Position numbers and translations under genes: made by a program. Positions 48,401 through 59,668 of a stretch of DNA of 64,000 nt are shown one piece after another. The stretch covers positions 30,223,870 to 30,287,869 of the forward strand of contig NC_088712.1 in the NCBI RefSeq assembly GCF_963576615.1, read 5' to 3'. The DNA comes from Watersipora subatra (Eukaryota; Bryozoa; Gymnolaemata; Cheilostomatida; Watersiporidae). Within the stretch, counting starts at the first letter, position 1. Each line of letters starts with the position of its first letter. The notes under the pieces were generated by a model. That model made no database searches. It saw only the letters and a list, made by a program, of their open reading frames with translations, and was not told where the DNA came from.

Positions 48401-48557
48401 TAGAGACTAGGCCATAGACATACTGGTCAAAGAATTTGGCTCCAATAAACTCATCCTTGTGTATGTGCTTATACCAGTTCTTTGTGATCAAAGTCTTTTG
48501 TTTCTTTGTGAGGCTGACTGGAGGCTTAGCTGGTTTGCCATCAGCTGTGTTTCCCAT
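39334..48557 (-). CDS. Globin (haemoglobin/cytoglobin-like), 3 exons, 164 aa
   Basis: Join on the minus strand: 48557-48424, 47746-47518, 39465-39334; 495 nt, 164 residues plus stop. Exon 1 has a 15-residue Pro/Lys-containing N-terminal extension, then helix A/B (LTKKQKTLITKNW, W28). Exon 2 gives MFSESPES, CD1 Phe57, CD4 Phe60, distal E7 His77 (in RHGSRVKGAV) and proximal F8 His109 (in LGCRHYKEY). Exon 3 gives helix G/H (DDWSDEIKQAF). Splice sites are GTATGT donor/CTGCAG acceptor for intron 1 (phase 2, position B12.2) and GTGAGT/GCTTCAG for intron 2 (phase 0, position G7.0). These are the conserved metazoan globin intron positions, and the phases match exactly. Start context GCAGCCATGG is strong. 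Both haem histidines are present, so it should bind haem and probably O2. It begins MGN, but the residue four after Gly2 is Asp, which argues against N-myristoylation. No signal peptide is seen, so cytosolic is likely. Intron 2 is about 8.05 kb. Confidence 0.93.
39598..39692. repeat. (CA)n/(CACG)n microsatellite
   Basis: An ACGCACACACGCACACAC-type run of about 95 bp, inside globin intron 2 close to exon 3. Confidence 0.95.
39807..40000. repeat. AT-rich low-complexity block
   Basis: Interleaved TATAATATAT runs with repeated ATATATTATATATAATAT motifs. A likely DNA-unwinding or slippage region. Confidence 0.85.
40195..41450. repeat. Dispersed repeat D, copy 1, hosting the 21-bp array
   Basis: The left flank GCCATATGCATTATGGCAAA recurs at 41338 (GCCATATGCATTTTGGCAAA), where it is followed by a single degraded array unit (GAGAAACCCGTGCGACC). 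The middle part (about 40925-41290) matches 44163-44550, with shared CACTCGTGAATGATACACAA and GGCGTAGAATTCCTT. Confidence 0.6.
40281..40919. repeat. 21-bp minisatellite, ~30 copies, in globin intron 2
   Basis: Unit ACTCTAGATAAAACCAGTGC + A. Variants are ACC/ACT/ACA and CTCTA/CTTTA. Several-unit blocks repeat in the same order (for example 40400-40500 and 40660-40760). Both strands stay open because 21 is divisible by 3. The frame has no ATG. Confidence 0.95.
42158..42225 (-). repeat. tRNA-like SINE head (minus strand, in globin intron 2)
   Basis: Reading the minus strand, ACATAGTGGTATAGACAG resembles box A and CATGTTCAAATCATACT resembles box B, with about 30 nt between. Probably a SINE fragment. 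Confidence 0.45.
42624..42686. repeat. ~18-bp repeat, 3-4 copies
   Basis: CTAAACTTAGAGATAC and CTAAACATAGAAATAC units repeated. Confidence 0.75.
42908..42972. repeat. 14-bp repeat, ~4.5 copies
   Basis: TATTACCCTTGACC repeated head to tail, the last unit diverging (TTGATCC). Confidence 0.85.
43038..43180 (+). repeat. SINE, box A/B head with CAGCTCCTATTATAGTAAAG tail
   Basis: GGTCAAGTGACGCAGACAG is box A-like and GAGTTCAAATCCCGAGC is box B-like. The 3' end CTCCTATTATAGTAAAGAT is shared with units at 56632 and 62818. It lies in globin intron 2. Confidence 0.55.
43870..43973. other. Two adjacent hairpins
   Basis: TTGTTCCATTTTATTG (43870-43885) pairs perfectly with CAATAAAATGGAACAA (43905-43920). 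Immediately after, AATTAGGTAAAACAACTTGC (43924-43943) pairs with the inverted copy at 43952-43973 with small bulges. In globin intron 2. Confidence 0.75.
44163..44550. repeat. Dispersed repeat D, copy 2
   Basis: Diverged copy of 40925-41290. It shares CACTCGTGTATAATACACAA, CGGCGCTATGACCTCTGGCG and TAATCCACAA. It has no minisatellite expansion. Confidence 0.6.
45092..45551. mobile_element. TTAA MITE, GTTCACACTATATCG termini (~460 bp)
   Basis: Starts TTAAGGCAGGTTCACACTA and ends TAGTGTGAACCAGTCTTTAA, with TTAA on each side. Inner arms (ATCGTCG, GATGCCA/TGCCATC) are inverted but diverged. It lies within globin intron 2. No coding capacity. Confidence 0.75.
45608..45680. repeat. 36-bp direct duplication
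   Basis: TATTTATTACCATTAATGAA + GGATAGTCAGGG occurs twice in tandem, almost identical. Confidence 0.85.
46070..47517. other. Unique-looking part of globin intron 2
   Basis: AT-rich, with a GCTGCTGCTGCCGCTGCTGG run at 46565-46590. The plus-strand frame at 47355-47606 partly overlaps globin exon 2 in antisense and is a shadow. Confidence 0.5.
47518..47746 (-). CDS. Globin exon 2 (CD corner to helix G start)
   Basis: Acceptor TTTTTCTGCAG precedes base 47746, and donor GTGAGT follows base 47518. It carries both haem-contacting histidines and the CD1 Phe. It has 76 complete codons plus one split-codon base. Confidence 0.94.
47747..48423 (-). other. Globin intron 1 (677 nt)
   Basis: GTATGT donor, TTTTTCTGCAG acceptor, phase 2 at B12.2. 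Contains a short 6-bp repeat (ATAGAC on the plus strand) near the donor and otherwise unique AT-rich DNA. Confidence 0.88.
48424..48557 (-). CDS. Globin exon 1 (helices A-B)
   Basis: Starts at ATG 48557 and ends ...GAC CA, before donor GTATGT at 48423. The two leftover bases join A of exon 2 to make the Gln codon. The frame runs on past the donor through a (TATGTC)n stretch at about 48345-48385, giving a Met/Ser/Pro run. That tail is intron and does not belong to the protein. Confidence 0.92.
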
Positions 48558-48663
48558 GGCTGCCTCACTTCTTCTCGAATACTCCTTTTCTTTTGAGTTT
48601 CTTGGTTACCTGAACAGAAACAGCCACATGAGATACCTGAGAGTGGTACCTCAATATCTCAGT

Positions 48664-49024
48664 CTAAAGCCTGGTTCCTGTATTGAATGCGAGGCCTCGG
48701 CGGTAATCTCGCGCAGCAAAACACTTGCGGCGCTAGGCTTGGCGGTCATGCTTACATAACGCTGCATTGCTGGGGATCGAGTAAAAATGGTCGCTAGCCA
48801 TGTCGTCTCAAAAGTGCTGACTTTCCCACATACAGTGCATTTTGGGAAGGCTTTGCCTGCGGCTCTTCGCGAAAGTTGAACAGCGCTGAACTCTTGCGTT
48901 GACTACCGACGAGTACCCGCGGTATTCGGGGAGTAGGTTCACATTTCACCGCTGACAGCCCTGCGGCACTTCCGGCGTATATGGGAACCAGGGGAACCAG
49001 GCGTATATGGGAACCAGGCTTTAG
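48664..49024. mobile_element. Small MITE with AAAGCCTGGTTCC termini (~360 bp)
   Basis: CTAAAGCCTGGTTCC at the left and GGAACCAGGCTTTAG at the right form perfect inverted ends. Near the right end the segment GTATATGGGAACCAGG is partly duplicated. It is more GC-rich than its surroundings. It lies about 100 bp upstream of the globin start codon. Confidence 0.65.
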
Positions 49025-49039
49025 CATGAAACTCAACTA

Positions 49040-49190
49040 ATCATTGATAACAACCAGTCCTTCCCGTGTTTCAATACAAACGTTGTCTCTGTTGTCTTCT
49101 CTTACCTACAGCTAATTGTGCTACGGAACACGGCTAGCAACTAGATATACTCATACCTGTACTATACTCAGCTCAGAAACATAGGTATAA
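49040..49190. repeat. Dispersed repeat X, 5' half fragment
   Basis: GTTGTCTCTGTTGTCTTCTC, CTTACCTACAGCTAATTGTG and CTATACTCA resemble 63620-63720. It begins just outside the right end of the 48664 MITE. Confidence 0.55.
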
Positions 49191-50118
49191 AACAAAATTG
49201 CTGTTTAAAATACTCAAATCATATCTGCGATCTGCCTGACTAACCCACTACATTCATATTTATACCAGTAGACCTTATACCAGACACTAACACTTTATAC
49301 ACATTATAGAACCACGTTATACAAAAAGAGCTTTTTTTCAATATGCTTCATTTACATTATTCTTTTTTGTTTTTTTATTTTAATTTCTTAAATTTTTTTA
49401 TTTAATTTTTTAATTTAATTTTAATTAGCTTTAAACAGCACTGACCAGGGATATTAGAATTCAGGTCTATCTATATATATCTATTAATCTCTATATATAT
49501 CTATTAATCTCTATATATACATAATTTCTATGTTTACTGTAAATCCTCCTCTATAAGCCACACCCCAAAACCTTGAAGGTTATTTTTTGGTTTACAAGTA
49601 TACAGCATGGATGAGCCCCACCCACAGGTTTCCATTCATTTAATACACTTAATTTAACCAGGCAAGTTATTCGCAAAGTTGTCTCTATTTGTCATCATAC
49701 ACATGCATGTAGCCAAGGAGGCTGCAATCGACCAATAACTGTTTTCACTTTTGATGCGAGGGGGAGGGAAGAGGCAGGTTGCACTACACCTTCTACAAAT
49801 TACCAGTAAACAGTAAACAGGTACTAAATTAATGAGCATATTTTGTATTGCATCTCATCAAGAAGGGCAAACACAGCATCTAAATTCAAAGTTGAAGACT
49901 GTAGCTTTGGAACCTACCAACCGGAAGGCTGCCGGAGTTTTTTGCATTAACGGAAAACAACCTAACAAGTGGAATCTAATGCTGGACAAGTCGTATGACA
50001 GGGACCACAACTAATGACTTCATTATGGCAGTATAAGCACTGGATTTTTCCTGACTTAAACTAAATAATTAACTTTGCAGTAATAATAATTACTTATTAT
50101 TACTATTAACTAAAAATT

Positions 50119-50971
50119 CCACTGTCATACAGCCCACGACCAAAGTGATATTCCACTGTCATACAGCCCACGACCAAAGTGATATTCCAATGTCATACAG
50201 CCCACGACCAAAGAGATATTCCACTGTCATACAGCCCACGACCAAAGTGATATTCCACTGTCATACAGCCCACGACCAAAGTGATATTCCCTGTCATACA
50301 GCCCACGACCAAAGTGATATTCCACTGTCATACAGCCCACGACCAAAGTGATATTCCACTGTCATACAGCCCACGACCAAAGTGATATTCCACTGTCATA
50401 CAGCCCCCGACCAAAGTGATATTCCACTGTCATACAGCCCACGACCAAAGTGATATTCCACTGTCATACAGCCCACGACCAAAGTGATATTCCCCTGTCA
50501 TACAGCCCACGACCAAAGTGATATTCCCCAGTCATACAGCCCACGACCAAAGTGATATTCCACTGTCATACAGCCCACGACCAAAGTGATATTCCACTGT
50601 CATACAGCCCACGACCAAAGTGATATTCCCCTGTCATACAGCCCACGGCCAAAGTGATATTCCCCAGTCATACAGCCCACGACCAAAGTGATATTCCCCA
50701 GTCATACAGCCCACGACCAAAGTGATATTCCCCTGTCATACAGCCCACGACCAAAGTGATATTCCCCAGTCATACAGCCCACGACCAAAGTGATATTCCA
50801 CTGTCATACAGCCCACGACCAAAGTGATATTCCCCAGTCATACAGCCCACGACCAAAGTGATATTCCACTGTCATACAGCCCACGACCAAAGTGATATTC
50901 CCCTGTCATACAGCCCACGACCAAAGAGATATTCCACTGTCATACAGCCCACAACCAAAGTGATATTGGAA
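50119..50971. repeat. 34-bp minisatellite, ~25 copies
   Basis: Unit CACTGTCATACAGCCCACGA + CCAAAGTGATATTC. Variation is mainly CCACTG, CCCCTG or CCCCAG at one place. The three forms are intermixed in the right half and nearly uniform in the left. Confidence 0.96.
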
Positions 50972-51204
50972 AAAAGAAAGGGGTTGAGAAATGCAATATT
51001 AGCAGCCAAATGGTACTGCAGTGCAATAGGATAACTGCAATGGTAGCTGTAATGTACTGGGTGTGGGTGATATTATATACAACAAATAGCAATCATGAAA
51101 GGAAAAGATTATATGTTTATATCTCTCCCCCAGCAATAGGAGAAATGCAATATTGGCCAATATTAGAAGTAAAATGCACTGATATTATTAGAATAACCAA
51201 TATT

Positions 51205-51425
51205 ATTAATATAGTAATACAGTAATAATAGAAAACCAATGCACAATTTTGTTTACATTTAAAAACATCAAGCTAACAATATCAAGAAGTATCAAAAAGA
51301 ATATCCAAACTTAGTAATAGTAATACAGTAATAATAGAAAACCAATGCACAATTTTGTTTACATTTCAAAACGTAATAGCTAACAATATCAAGAAGTATC
51401 AAGAATAATATCCAAAGTTATAATT
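51205..51425. repeat. ~108-bp tandem duplication
   Basis: AGTAATACAGTAATAATAGA ... AAGAAGTATCAA is repeated at about 51211 and 51319 with a few substitutions. Confidence 0.8.
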
Positions 51426-52289
51426 AAATATCGTAATCTCATAAGAATCGTTAGAAAACAATATCATCGTCATTTCCTTTACTTACACTGCGTTGGACAT
51501 CAGTTAGAATACCAAAGTACTCGAATGTCTCTAAAAAGTCGGATACTTTGAAATCGGCAAAGATGAAACGATTTCAGTACTTTTATGTTAGTTACAGAAA
51601 TCTTCGGCAATTCGACAATGCTATAGACTGGTGAAATGTGCACGTTTTTTTTGTGAACTGCGCACGACTTAATCGTTCTATCCCTGTCGCTCAGCGTTTC
51701 AATTTCTGGTCTTAACTTTGATAAATGTGAGGCTTAGCAAGTTTTAATAACGAGTTTCGGCCAAATTAATCTGTCTATTTGTGTATAATCCGATCAGATG
51801 AGTAAGTTTTAAGAGAATTTCGATAATTTACAAAGACTTTGTAACATATTTAAATAGGTTTGTATGTGTTTTGTATTGTTATTATACTTTAACTAATCTA
51901 CAAAACGATGGTTAAATTTGTTCATGAAATTTTAATACAAGGGTTCGTCTCAATGTTGATGAATAATTTTCATAAGTTGTGTGCACATGCATTTATCATA
52001 AAAACTCTCAAACTTCGCCTCTGCTCGTTTGGTCGTGGGATTAACTGCGTCTTATTATTGAATAAATTTTTATTATAAAATAAATAATTTTAGCATTTGA
52101 ACATTTCTACAGCTCAGTCAAACTGTTTTAATTATTACTACTATAAAAAATCTTATTTGAATTTATTAATATTTAATATAACTCTTTTAGGCCTATATAG
52201 TTATATTTACATCGTTTTATTATATGTCACCTTGGATTTATCACGTGATCATGAATGTACTGGAGAGTTTACAGGTATAATTTTTAGAC

Positions 52290-53110
52290 TGCGTGCATAA
52301 GTCGCACCCCAAACTTTTAAACAAAATTTTAGGTTCACAGGTTTATAGGATGTACAGTACTTCTTTTTTCACATAATAGACTTCACATGGTACAGCGCTC
52401 TCCTATTCACTTCCATCACTACACCCCCTACGACTGGTGAGGTTTGTCTCGCACCCCTTGGTTAGTCCCTATTCGCTTCCATCACTACACCCCCTACGAC
52501 TGGTGAGGTTTGTCTCGCACCCCTTGCTTAGTCCCTATTCGCTTCCATCACTACACCCCTTATGACTGGTGAGGTTTGTCTCGCACCCCTTGCTTAGTCC
52601 CTATTCGCTTCCATCACTACACCCCTTACGACTGGTGAGGTTTGTCTCGCACCCCTTGGTTAGTCCCTATTCGCTTCCATCACTACACCCCTTATGACTG
52701 ATGAGGTTTGTCTCGCACCCCTTGCTTAGTCCCTATTCGCTTCCATCACTACACCCCTTATGACTGGTGAGGTTTGTCTCGCACTCCTTGCTCAGTACCT
52801 ATTCGCTTCCATCACTACACCCCTATGACTGTTGAGGTTTGTCTCGCACCCCTTGCTCAGTACCTATTCGCTTCCATCACTACACCCCTACGACTGGTGA
52901 GGTTTGTCTCGCATCCTTGCTTAGAATAAAACTTTTTTGTTTTATTCTAAACGAGGGGACTCCAAACATAATGAAAAACAGACATATTCAAAATATATGA
53001 AAATAATATGTTATTTAAAAGGTTAATTAAAAAGAGTCTAACATGTTCACACAGCAGTGACATAATTATACATAAAAACAACTCACTTTTGATCTTTGAC
53101 ATCAATCTGT
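52290..53110. repeat. Dispersed repeat X, 3' half, copy with expanded 66-bp unit
   Basis: Outside the array the sequence AACAGACATATTCAAAATAT, ATATGTTATT and CTCACTTTTGATCTTTGAC matches 63860-63985. Confidence 0.7.
52384..52925. repeat. 66-bp minisatellite, ~8 copies
   Basis: Unit contains ATTCGCTTCCATCACTACAC, GACTGGTGAGGTTTGTCTCG and CACCCCTTGCTTAGTCCCT. It lies within dispersed repeat X: the single-copy form of the unit is present at about 63770-63830. Confidence 0.9.
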
Positions 53111-54897
53111 TCAATTATTTTTTACATAATAGCCTTTACATAGTAACTGCCTGCACATCTAGATATACTCGTAGGTAGATCACTACATGTAGAACAATGA
53201 CAGCGCAAGCTGGCTTCCTTTCAGACTGCTGCTGTCTCTTTCATCATTGTTATAATCAAAAAACTGGAGTGGGAATCAATAGCGTCTGCATGTAAACGCA
53301 TTTTGACAGCAAAAAATATGCACGGACTCACGGGAATGCGAAGATGGGAAAATAAAGCCTTATATAAGAAAACATTGTAATTATGGTTATTGCATCAAAC
53401 AAAGGAGTTATGCATGACCTATGGGAAAGCGGTCAAATCATTTCTCCTATCTCGCACGTGTGGCATACCAACACAAAGACACGACTGCTGCCCTGTTCTA
53501 TGGCTTGCTGGTCAACAGATGACGTGTAATATCCTATTATTACCCGTGGGACTAGATAATGATGCACTCTCATATCGAATGTAAGCAATTAAACCTGGCC
53601 CAAGTCGTCACAAAGACTGATAGATCAAACTACACGTAGATTATGCTCATGGTTGTACATACGACAAAGATTTGAAGTCATCTACATGTACCATCGCTCC
53701 TTGTTTCATGTTTGACAGGCTAATTTATTGAGCTGTACACATTTATATTAGAAAACTATCTTTAAAAAGACAGACAGTTGGACAGACGATCTAGAGGTGT
53801 TGGCAAAGTGCCGGATCCAAGCAAACAAGATAATAGATAGATAATATTAGCGAGCTTAACACCATTCAACAAATCGCCATCTAACAGTTAGGAAAATCAC
53901 ACAACAAAAGAGTTGCCCTGTTAGAGTTAAGCCAACAAAAAATTGGAAGATTTGTCATACTGAAGTAAGGTCAACCCTACATTAGATGATTTGTCCTGTT
54001 AGAGTAAGGTCAGCCAGCTGGAGATCTGTCCTGTTACAGCAAAATCGACAAAGAAATTTTGGTTAAAGTCATCTAACAAAAAAGTGGCCTTGTCACAGTC
54101 ATCACAAGGCCATCACAAGGTCATCACAAGGTCGTCACAAGGTCGTCACAAGGTCATCGTAAGGTCAGAGTGAGTCCATCCATAGAAGGCTCCGCCTGCT
54201 TCAGTTTGATAAATGTTGACTGATAGCAAAGAATAAATGACAAACCAGTATTAATAATACTAGTATGATTATAAACAGCAAAAATTCAGTAATAAAAAGA
54301 ATAACAGTAATTGCAATAACAATGATAGAACTGGCCATGGTGCTTGTATGAGTACACTTGTGACCAAAATATGTGACCCAAATAGGAACACGCCGAAGGT
54401 TTTATTCGATCCTGTAAACAAAGTCTCATACTGCTATTTGTTATTTTATAATCACCTTGTCTAGTAATAGTATATTATATATTATATAAATTATATATTA
54501 AATATTAATATATATTATATATTAAGTATATTATATACTAGATGTCAATTACTGACTGTTTTATAGCTGATTCTCAATTCATTCACAAACATAGTATATT
54601 ACTTTTTATGATATAAAGTTATCTCTAATTATCAATTGTATTTTAATACTAAAAACTTATTTTAGAATTAAAAAAAATGTTATTTGACTAAAACACATTG
54701 TGAGAAAGATCAACAAAATTAAAGAATTTGAAAGAAGGTTGAACCAATACCAAAAAGCATAACTTCAATATGACCAAACTTTTTACTAAAATTATCAGAT
54801 TTTTCAATAATCTGCCAAGAGTATTTTAATTGACCCTAAAAGTTAATCGTTTTCTTTTTAAATGTATTGACTGCTCTGCTCTACCACTGAATGTATA
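53111..54897. other. Intergenic, no gene seen
   Basis: Contains the 54098 repeat and an AT-rich run at 54465-54545. A 64-codon frame at 53390 begins at a non-ATG codon and has no domain. Confidence 0.45.
54098..54166. repeat. 11-bp repeat, ~6 copies
   Basis: CATCACAAGGT/CGTCACAAGGT in tandem. Confidence 0.85.
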
Positions 54898-54915
54898 GGT
54901 TTAATTTAAATGCGA

Positions 54916-56095
54916 ACTGTCTCTACACATTCCTCTACACATTCCTGTCTCTACACATTCCTGTGTCTAAACATTCCTGTCTCTACACATTCCTCTACAC
55001 ATTCCTGTCTCTACACATTCCTGTGTCTAAACATTCCTGTCTCTACCCATTCCTGTCTCTACACATTCCTGTCTCTACACATTCCTGTGTCTAAACATTC
55101 CTGTCTCTACACATTCCTCTACACATTCCTGTCTCTACACATTCCTGTGTCTACCCATTCCTGTCTCTACCCATTCCTGTCTCTACCCATTCCTGTCTCT
55201 ACCCATTCCTGTTTCTACCAATTCCTGTACCCATTCCTGTCTCTACACATTCCTGTCTCTACACATTCCTGTCTCTACACATTCCTGTCTCTACACATTC
55301 CTGTCTCTACACATTCCTGTCTCTACCCATTCCTGTCTCTACACATTCCTGTCTCTACACATTCCTGTCTCTACCCATTCCTGTCTCTACCCATTCCTGT
55401 CTCTACACATTCCTGTCTCTACACATTCCTGTCTCTACACATTCCTGTCTCTAAACATCCCTCTACACATTCCTGTGTCTACCCATTCCTGTCTCTACAC
55501 ATTCCTGTCTTTACCCATTCCTGTCTTTACCCATTCCTGTTTCTACCCATTCCTGTCTCTACACATTCCTGTCTCTACACATTCCTGTCTCTACACATTC
55601 CTGTCTCTACACATTCCTGTCTCTACCCATTCCTGTCTCTACCCATTCCTGTCTCTATTCCTGTCTCTACACATTCCTGTCTCTACACATTCCTGTCTCT
55701 ACACATTCCTGTCTCTACCCATTCCTGTCTCTACCCATTCCTGTTTCTACCCATTCCTGTCTCTACCCATTCCTGTCTCTACACATTCCTGTCTCTACAC
55801 ATTCCTGTCTCTACACATTCCTGTCTCTACACATTCCTGTCTCTACACATTCCTGTCTCTACCCATTCCTGTTTCTACCCATTCCTGTCTTTACCCATTC
55901 CTGTCTCTACACATTCCTGTCTCTACACATTCCTGTCTCTACACATTCCTGTCTCTACAAATTCCTGTCTCTACACATTCCTGTCTCTACCCATTCCTGT
56001 CTCTAACCATTCCTGTCTCTATACATTCCTGTCTCTAACCATTCTTGTCTCTGTGCATTCCAATTTCTATACTTTCCAATCTCTACAAATTCTTG
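54916..56095. repeat. 16-bp minisatellite, ~73 copies
   Basis: Unit ACACATTCCTGTCTCT with ACCC, AAAC and TGTGTC variants. Shortened units (TCTACACATTCCTC) occur early. A real ATG-started 419-codon frame spans it with a 16-residue period; this is treated as an artefact. Confidence 0.96.
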
Positions 56096-57321
56096 TCATC
56101 TTCAACTCAAATACTTTGTTTTTTGTTTATCATTTTTATTTTTCTCCATGTTATCAGAAAGTTATTTGAATAAACTCAAATATGTGTACAGTCAAACCTC
56201 GGTGAGTGAAGGTAATACTATTGTGGATGTGCTTTATACACCAACCCCGCTGTTTGCTTTGTATTTCATTGATTTTGTTCGACTGCTCAAAAGGTGTAAT
56301 GACGAATACTCAAGTAACTACGTGCAGCATTCAAACAAATGCATATACAAACAAATGTCTAAAATTATAAACGTATGTATGAAACTGAATAATTTAAAAA
56401 TAATAATCAATACATAGAAGTTTTGATTGTCTTTCCGTTCTTACGTTAGGAACAAGTAAATTGAAGCGTAGCCTCAGAGACACAAGATATAGACTAAGCA
56501 TACATGGTGATCTAAATACAAATTTAGTGTAACTCAGCTTACAAAGAATTTAAATTAACACAAATTATTTTGCACGCTTGGCAGTGCCGTGCACTGAGTA
56601 AACCCAATATGCATGATTAATTTATGAAGAGGCCTGGTAGTCGAGTGGTGTGGTGATTAGAGCACGTGTCGGTAAATTGTAACTAGGGGAGTTCAATTGC
56701 TGTGCAAGGCAGCTTTTTTTCTAACATTGTTAACGTGGTTTCAGACAAATGAACAAACAGACGGACGGACAGAATGAGGGATAGACAGACAAACGGACGA
56801 ACGAACGAACAGATGAACAGACGGAGAACGGATGTACATAGCTCTTATTATAATAAGATTATTTGTTTATATATTTCCCAAGTTTTATACTCTATCATCA
56901 ATTATATCTAAATCTATCTTATGCTTTTACTCGTCTTGTTCTTTATTCTTTTCATCTAACTCTCTATTTGCTCGTCACAATATCTAATTAACTGTCTTAA
57001 CATAATCTTAAATATGTTATTCAACGATTTTGTTCTTCTTCATCCATAGTCTTATGTTTAAACTTTACAGATAGCGTTGCCTTCCTTATTTTTCCCTAAC
57101 TCTACCACTAGTGTTTTGGAATTTATGATTTGGAAGCGAAAACAGAAAGGCATAAAGCACTGTTTAACACAATTAGAACACCAGATGCTGAATGTGTAAT
57201 ATGAAGAATTTTATAAATATATAATGAGGTAAGAAATGACATCCTTTCATCAAACTCGCATAAAAAATGATGGCAAGACATTGAGTTGGCTCGAGATGTT
57301 GTATTTAACCTATACAACAAA
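56096..57321. other. Intergenic, SINE plus no gene
   Basis: ACAGTCAAACCTCGGTGAGT at about 56188 resembles a pogo/Tigger terminus, but no partner end was found. The rest is AT-rich with the 56632 SINE. Confidence 0.4.
56632..56868 (+). repeat. SINE of the same 3'-tail family, with ACAGACGG-rich body
   Basis: CTGGTAGTCGAGTGGTGTGG is box A-like and GGGAGTTCAATTGCTG is box B-like, followed by an imperfect ACGGACAGA repeat and the tail GCTCTTATTATAATAAGAT. Confidence 0.5.
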
Positions 57322-59668
57322 TGCTATTGTCACACCAACAGACTGCTATAAAACAGCTATTATCACATCAACAGACTGATATAATAACAGCTATTATCAC
57401 ACCAACAGACTGCTATAATAACAGCTATTGTCACACCAACAGACTGTTATAATAACAGCTATTGTCACACCAACAGACTGCTATAATAACAGCTATTATC
57501 ACACCAACAGACTACTATGATAACAACTATTATCACACCAACAGACTACTATAATAACAGCTATTGTCACACCAACAGACTGCTATAATAACAGCTATTG
57601 TCACACCAACAGACTGCTATAATAACAGCTATTGTCACACCAACAGACTGTTATAATAACAGCTATTATCACACCAACAGACTGCTATAATAACAGCTAT
57701 TATCACACCAACAGACTACTATAATAACAACTATTATCACACCAACAGACTACTATAATAACAGCTATTATCACACCAACAGACTGCTATAACAACAGCT
57801 ATTGTCACACCAACAAACTGATATAATAACAGCTATTATCACACCAACAGACTGCTATAACAACAGCTATTGTCACACCAACAAACTGATATAATAACAG
57901 CTATTGTCACACCAACAGACTGCTATAATAACAGCTATTATCACACCAACAGACTGTTATAATAACAGCTACTATCACACCAACAGACTGCTATAATAAC
58001 AGCTATTATCACACCAACAGACTACTATAATAACAACTATTATCACACCAACAGACTACTATAATAACAGCTATTATCACACCAACAAACTGATATAATA
58101 ACAGCTATTGTCACACCAACAGACTACTATAATAACAGCTATTGTCACAACAACAGACTGCTATAATAACAGCTATCATCACACCAACAGACTGCTATAA
58201 TAACTGCTATTATCACACCAACAGACTACTATAATAACAGCTATTATCACACCAACAGACTACTATAATAACAGCTATTGTCACAACAACAGACTGCTAT
58301 AATAACAGCTATTGTCACACCAACAGACTGCTATAATAACAGCTATTGTCACAACAACAGACTGCTATAATAACAGCTATTATCACACCAACAGACTACT
58401 ATAATAACAGCTATTGTCACAACAACAGACTGCTATAATAACAGCTATTATCACACCAACAGACTACTATAATAACAGCTATTGTCACACCAACAGACTG
58501 CTATAATAACAGCTATTGTCACACCAACAGACTGCTATAATAACATCTATTATCACACCAACAGACTGCTATAATAACAGCTATTGTTACACCAACAGAC
58601 TGCTATAATAACAGCTATTGTCACACCAACAGACTGCTATAATAACAGCTATTATCACACCAACAGACTGATATAATAACAACTATTGTCACACCAACAG
58701 ACTGCTATAATAACAGCTATTGTCACACCAACAGACTGCTATAATAACAGCTATTATCACACCAACAGACTGCTATAATAACAGCTATTATCACACCAAC
58801 AGACTGCTATAATAACTGCTATTGTCACACCAACAGACTGCTATAATAACATCTATTATCACACCAACAGACTGCTATAATGACAGCTATTATCACACCA
58901 ACAGACTGATATAATAACAGCTATTATCACACCAACAGACTGCTATAATAACAGCTATTTTCACACCAACAGACTACTATAATAACTGCTATTATCACAC
59001 CAACAGACTGCTATAATAACTGCTATTATCACACCAACAGACTGCTATAATAACAGCTATTGTCACACCAACAGACTGCTATAATAACATCTATTATCAC
59101 ACCAACAGACTGCTATAATGACAGCTATTATCACACCAACAGACTGATATAATAACAGCTATTATCACACCAACAGACTGCTATAATAACAGCTATTTTC
59201 ACACCAACAGACTACTATAATAACTGCTATTATCACACCAACAGACTGCTATAATAACTGCTATTATCACACCAACAGACTGCTATAATAACAGCTATTG
59301 TCACACCAACAGACTACTATAATAACTGCTATTATCACACCAACAGACTGCTATAATAACAGCTATTGTCACACCAACAGACTGCTATAATAACAGCTAT
59401 TGTCACACCAACAGACTATTATAATAACTGCTATTATCACACCAACAGACTGCTATAATAACAGCTATTGTCACACCAACAGACTGCTATAATAACAGCT
59501 ATTGTCACACCAACAGACTACTATAATAACAACTATTATCACACCAACAGACTGCTATAATAACAGCTATTGTCACAACAACAAACTGCTATAATAACAG
59601 CTATTATCACAACAACAGACTGCTATAATAACAACTATTGTCACACCAACAGACTGCTAATATGACAT
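57322..59668. repeat. 34-bp satellite, ~69 copies
   Basis: Unit ACCAACAGACTGCTATAATA + ACAGCTATTGTCAC. Variants (TACTA, GATA, TGTTA, ATTATC, ACTGC, ACATC) recur in block order. The blocks at about 58800-59030 and 59030-59290 are near-identical. Confidence 0.97.

Noticed and set aside
48309..48423. Globin exon 1 continuing into a Met/Ser/Pro-rich tail
   Set aside because: A strong GTATGT donor at 48423, the exact phase match to exon 2 and loss of globin similarity show the tail is intron containing a 6-bp repeat.
51493..51590. Minus-strand frame ending at a GTAAGT donor (DFLETFEYFGILTDVQRS)
   Set aside because: It has a good donor, but an in-frame TGA lies upstream with no acceptor or ATG between, and no partner exon was found.
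54910..56169. 419-codon ATG-started frame (Leu/Ser/His/Pro)
   Set aside because: Entirely the 16-bp minisatellite read with a 16-residue period; no start context or splice support, and no unique domain.
56188..56210. pogo/Tigger-type terminal repeat
   Set aside because: Only one end resembles the known terminus; no inverted partner or transposase sequence found.
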